Source: Sulfurimonas sp.
GTDB lineage: Bacteria; Campylobacterota; Campylobacteria; Campylobacterales; Sulfurimonadaceae
Direction: 5' to 3'
Assembly (NCBI GenBank): GCA_026988735.1
Contig: JALSKR010000138.1
Coordinates: 1-15,396 of the forward strand
Length of the DNA stretch: 15,396 nucleotides
Positions 13,998 to 15,396 of this stretch are shown here, piece by piece (within the stretch, counting starts at the first letter, position 1; each line of letters opens with the position of its first letter). The translations under genes were made by a program, and so were the position numbers. The notes below the pieces were generated by a model that ran no database searches, was not told the origin of the DNA, and saw nothing but the letters and a program-made list of their open reading frames with translations.

Positions 13998-15396
13998 TTA
14001 TCGTAAATTTTCATCCTCTGACATCTCCGGTTTATATTCAACTATTTTATTTCTTCCCGTAGTTTTTGCCACATACAAAGCAGTGTCTGCATATTTGATA
14101 CATTTCCAAATAGTATCACCGTCTTTAGGGAACTTTGATATACCTATACTCATAGTTTTTTGTATAGTTCTGCCATTCCCGACATCAAAAACAAGCTTTG
14201 CAAACTCAGAGTGTATTTTTGAAGCAATCATTTTTGTTCCCTCATCCGTAGCATTATGCAGTAATACTACAAACTCTTCTCCGCCGTAACGAATGGCCAA
14301 ATCGGATTCTCTGATACTGTTACGAATGACTTCGCCTATTTTGGCAATAACCTGATCACCTATATCATGACCGTAGGTGTCATTGACTTTCTTGAAAAAA
14401 TCAACGTCAAGCATCAAGACACTGTATGTTGTATTGTCACGTTTTGCCTGACTTGCGAAAGTGTCTATAAACTCTTCAAGAAATCTTCTGTTATAAAGCC
14501 CTGTCATAGCATCTCTGAGGGAGGTATCTCGAAGTTTTGACATTAATATTTTACTCTCTATAACCGGCTTGGCGGCTTCAAGGTAATTTTCAATACTTTT
14601 GATAAAACTATTGATCTTGTTGAGTTCGTTTTTGTCTTTTGTTGTAATGGAAATAACCAGAGAATTTTCATCATTTATAGTAAATGGAATACATATATAT
14701 TCCAACCCTCCACAATTGCATTCCCTGCATAAATTGACAAATTCACTCGAAATTACCGCTGTATTTGTTCTGTGCGCTCTACATAAGGAAGCATCCTCGT
14801 CCACTTCATCTTTGCAAATACTTTTTCCGTTGGAAATATATATGAGCTTTCTTGTAGCTTTGAGTGTATCTATCTCATAAAATGCAAAATGAGAAAGTTT
14901 ATATTTGTTACTCAAAATATCTATAATTCTTTGATAGACAATCTCTTTTGTCCTGTCGTGTTCTATAGTCTTTTTAAATTTGTATATATCGGAGAGTTCG
15001 CCGATAATCGTTTTTGCCTCATGAAGAGGGTCACTTGATGAGACACAGCCCTGAGGAATAAAAGTTGCGAGGTTGTATTTTATATCGCCAAATGTCTCTT
15101 GCATTTTTCTAAAGAGCGTATTGAGCTGATCGACAATATTTTTTGCATCACCTATGACACTTGTAGTAAACTCATAGGAAAAATCTCCCTTATAGGCTTT
15201 TCTTATTCCTTTTTGCATATTGGAGAAAAGCTCCATGTAAGGAGTAACATAGTGATTGATAAGCAGTAAAACAACTACAATAAAAAGAAGGTTTATTCCA
15301 AGTATTTTTAGAATAGTCAACATCCCTGCATTACGCATATCTGTGATGTCAAACTCCATGCTGACCGCACCAAGGGTGTCACCGCGTTGAACATTA
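13998..15396 (-). CDS. membrane-bound diguanylate cyclase with Cys-rich GAF-like region (5' end outside window)
   Basis: It should make cyclic di-GMP from GTP. Counting from the internal Met at 15359, there is a membrane helix at about 13-35, a HAMP-like linker at 36-90, a GAF-like sensor region at about 130-265, and a GGDEF domain at 280-445 with D-V-D-F-F-K-K-V-N-D-T-Y-G-H (318-331). The catalytic motif is G-G-E-E-F (359-363), and the inhibitory I-site R350-E-S-D353 lies five residues before it, so feedback inhibition is expected. The frame stays open beyond that Met to the window edge (residues read N-V-Q-R-G-D-T-L-G-A-V-S), typical of the end of a periplasmic sensor domain, so the true start lies outside. 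The sensor region has C193, then C211-x2-C214-x-C216-x6-C223, a possible metal or redox site. Confidence 0.9.
   Translation of the reverse strand, partial: NVQRGDTLGAVSMEFDITDMRNAGMLTILKILGINLLFIVVVLLLINHYVTPYMELFSNMQKGIRKAYKGDFSYEFTTSVIGDAKNIVDQLNTLFRKMQETFGDIKYNLATFIPQGCVSSSDPLHEAKTIIGELSDIYKFKKTIEHDRTKEIVYQRIIDILSNKYKLSHFAFYEIDTLKATRKLIYISNGKSICKDEVDEDASLCRAHRTNTAVISSEFVNLCRECNCGGLEYICIPFTINDENSLVISITTKDKNELNKINSFIKSIENYLEAAKPVIESKILMSKLRDTSLRDAMTGLYNRRFLEEFIDTFASQAKRDNTTYSVLMLDVDFFKKVNDTYGHDIGDQVIAKIGEVIRNSIRESDLAIRYGGEEFVVLLHNATDEGTKMIASKIHSEFAKLVFDVGNGRTIQKTMSIGISKFPKDGDTIWKCIKYADTALYVAKTTGRNKIVEYKPEMSEDENLR

Overview
The window is a low-GC bacterial chromosome segment that most likely comes from a Campylobacterota (formerly Epsilonproteobacteria) relative of Sulfurimonas. 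The strongest evidence is the block ispDF - atypical response regulator - sat-like gene - pgpA, with the bifunctional IspDF fusion. From memory this matches Campylobacter jejuni Cj1607-Cj1610, and ispDF beside HP1021 in Helicobacter pylori. A CZB-type chemoreceptor, a periplasmic rhodanese, short-form ThiC and many AAGGA-type ribosome binding sites fit that picture. There is no insertion sequence, tRNA, rRNA or CRISPR array. Most of the window is ordinary core and housekeeping sequence.

Layout. The left edge (1-46, minus) holds only the first 15 codons of an unidentified gene. At 212-1652 there are two hypothetical plus-strand genes around a minus-strand pair: a secreted rhodanese and a previously uncalled 41-residue membrane protein, joined by an ATGA stop/start overlap. 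A transmembrane chemoreceptor with a C-terminal zinc-binding CZB domain follows on the minus strand (1667-3580). Divergent from it is a plus-strand operon of gdhA, a large MscS-type channel and a YwbE-family small protein (3756-7147). The minus-strand operon ispDF - cemR/HP1021-like regulator - sat-like - pgpA occupies 7182-10878. Divergent from that is thiC (11097-12497). A 292-bp gap with repeats and a structured element leads to mrp/apbC (12790-13944). The right edge holds a minus-strand diguanylate cyclase (13998 to the window end) whose N-terminus lies outside the window.

How the genes fit together. gdhA and mscS may both bear on glutamate and osmotic balance. ispDF supplies isoprenoid precursors, pgpA makes phosphatidylglycerol, thiC makes the thiamin pyrimidine, and mrp is an Fe-S cluster carrier that could serve the Fe-S enzyme ThiC. 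The regulator in the ispDF operon lacks the phosphoacceptor aspartate, so it probably does not depend on a kinase. The chemoreceptor and diguanylate cyclase are stand-alone sensory outputs.

Most notable: a GC-rich three-way-junction element between two 31-bp hairpin repeats upstream of mrp; an apparent ATT start codon on mscS that restores a perfect signal peptide; an Mrp whose CXXC motif is gone and whose only cysteines lie in its last 19 residues; a Sat homologue without the sulfate-binding Q-T-R residues; the uncalled small membrane protein; and a cysteine cluster in the diguanylate cyclase sensor region.
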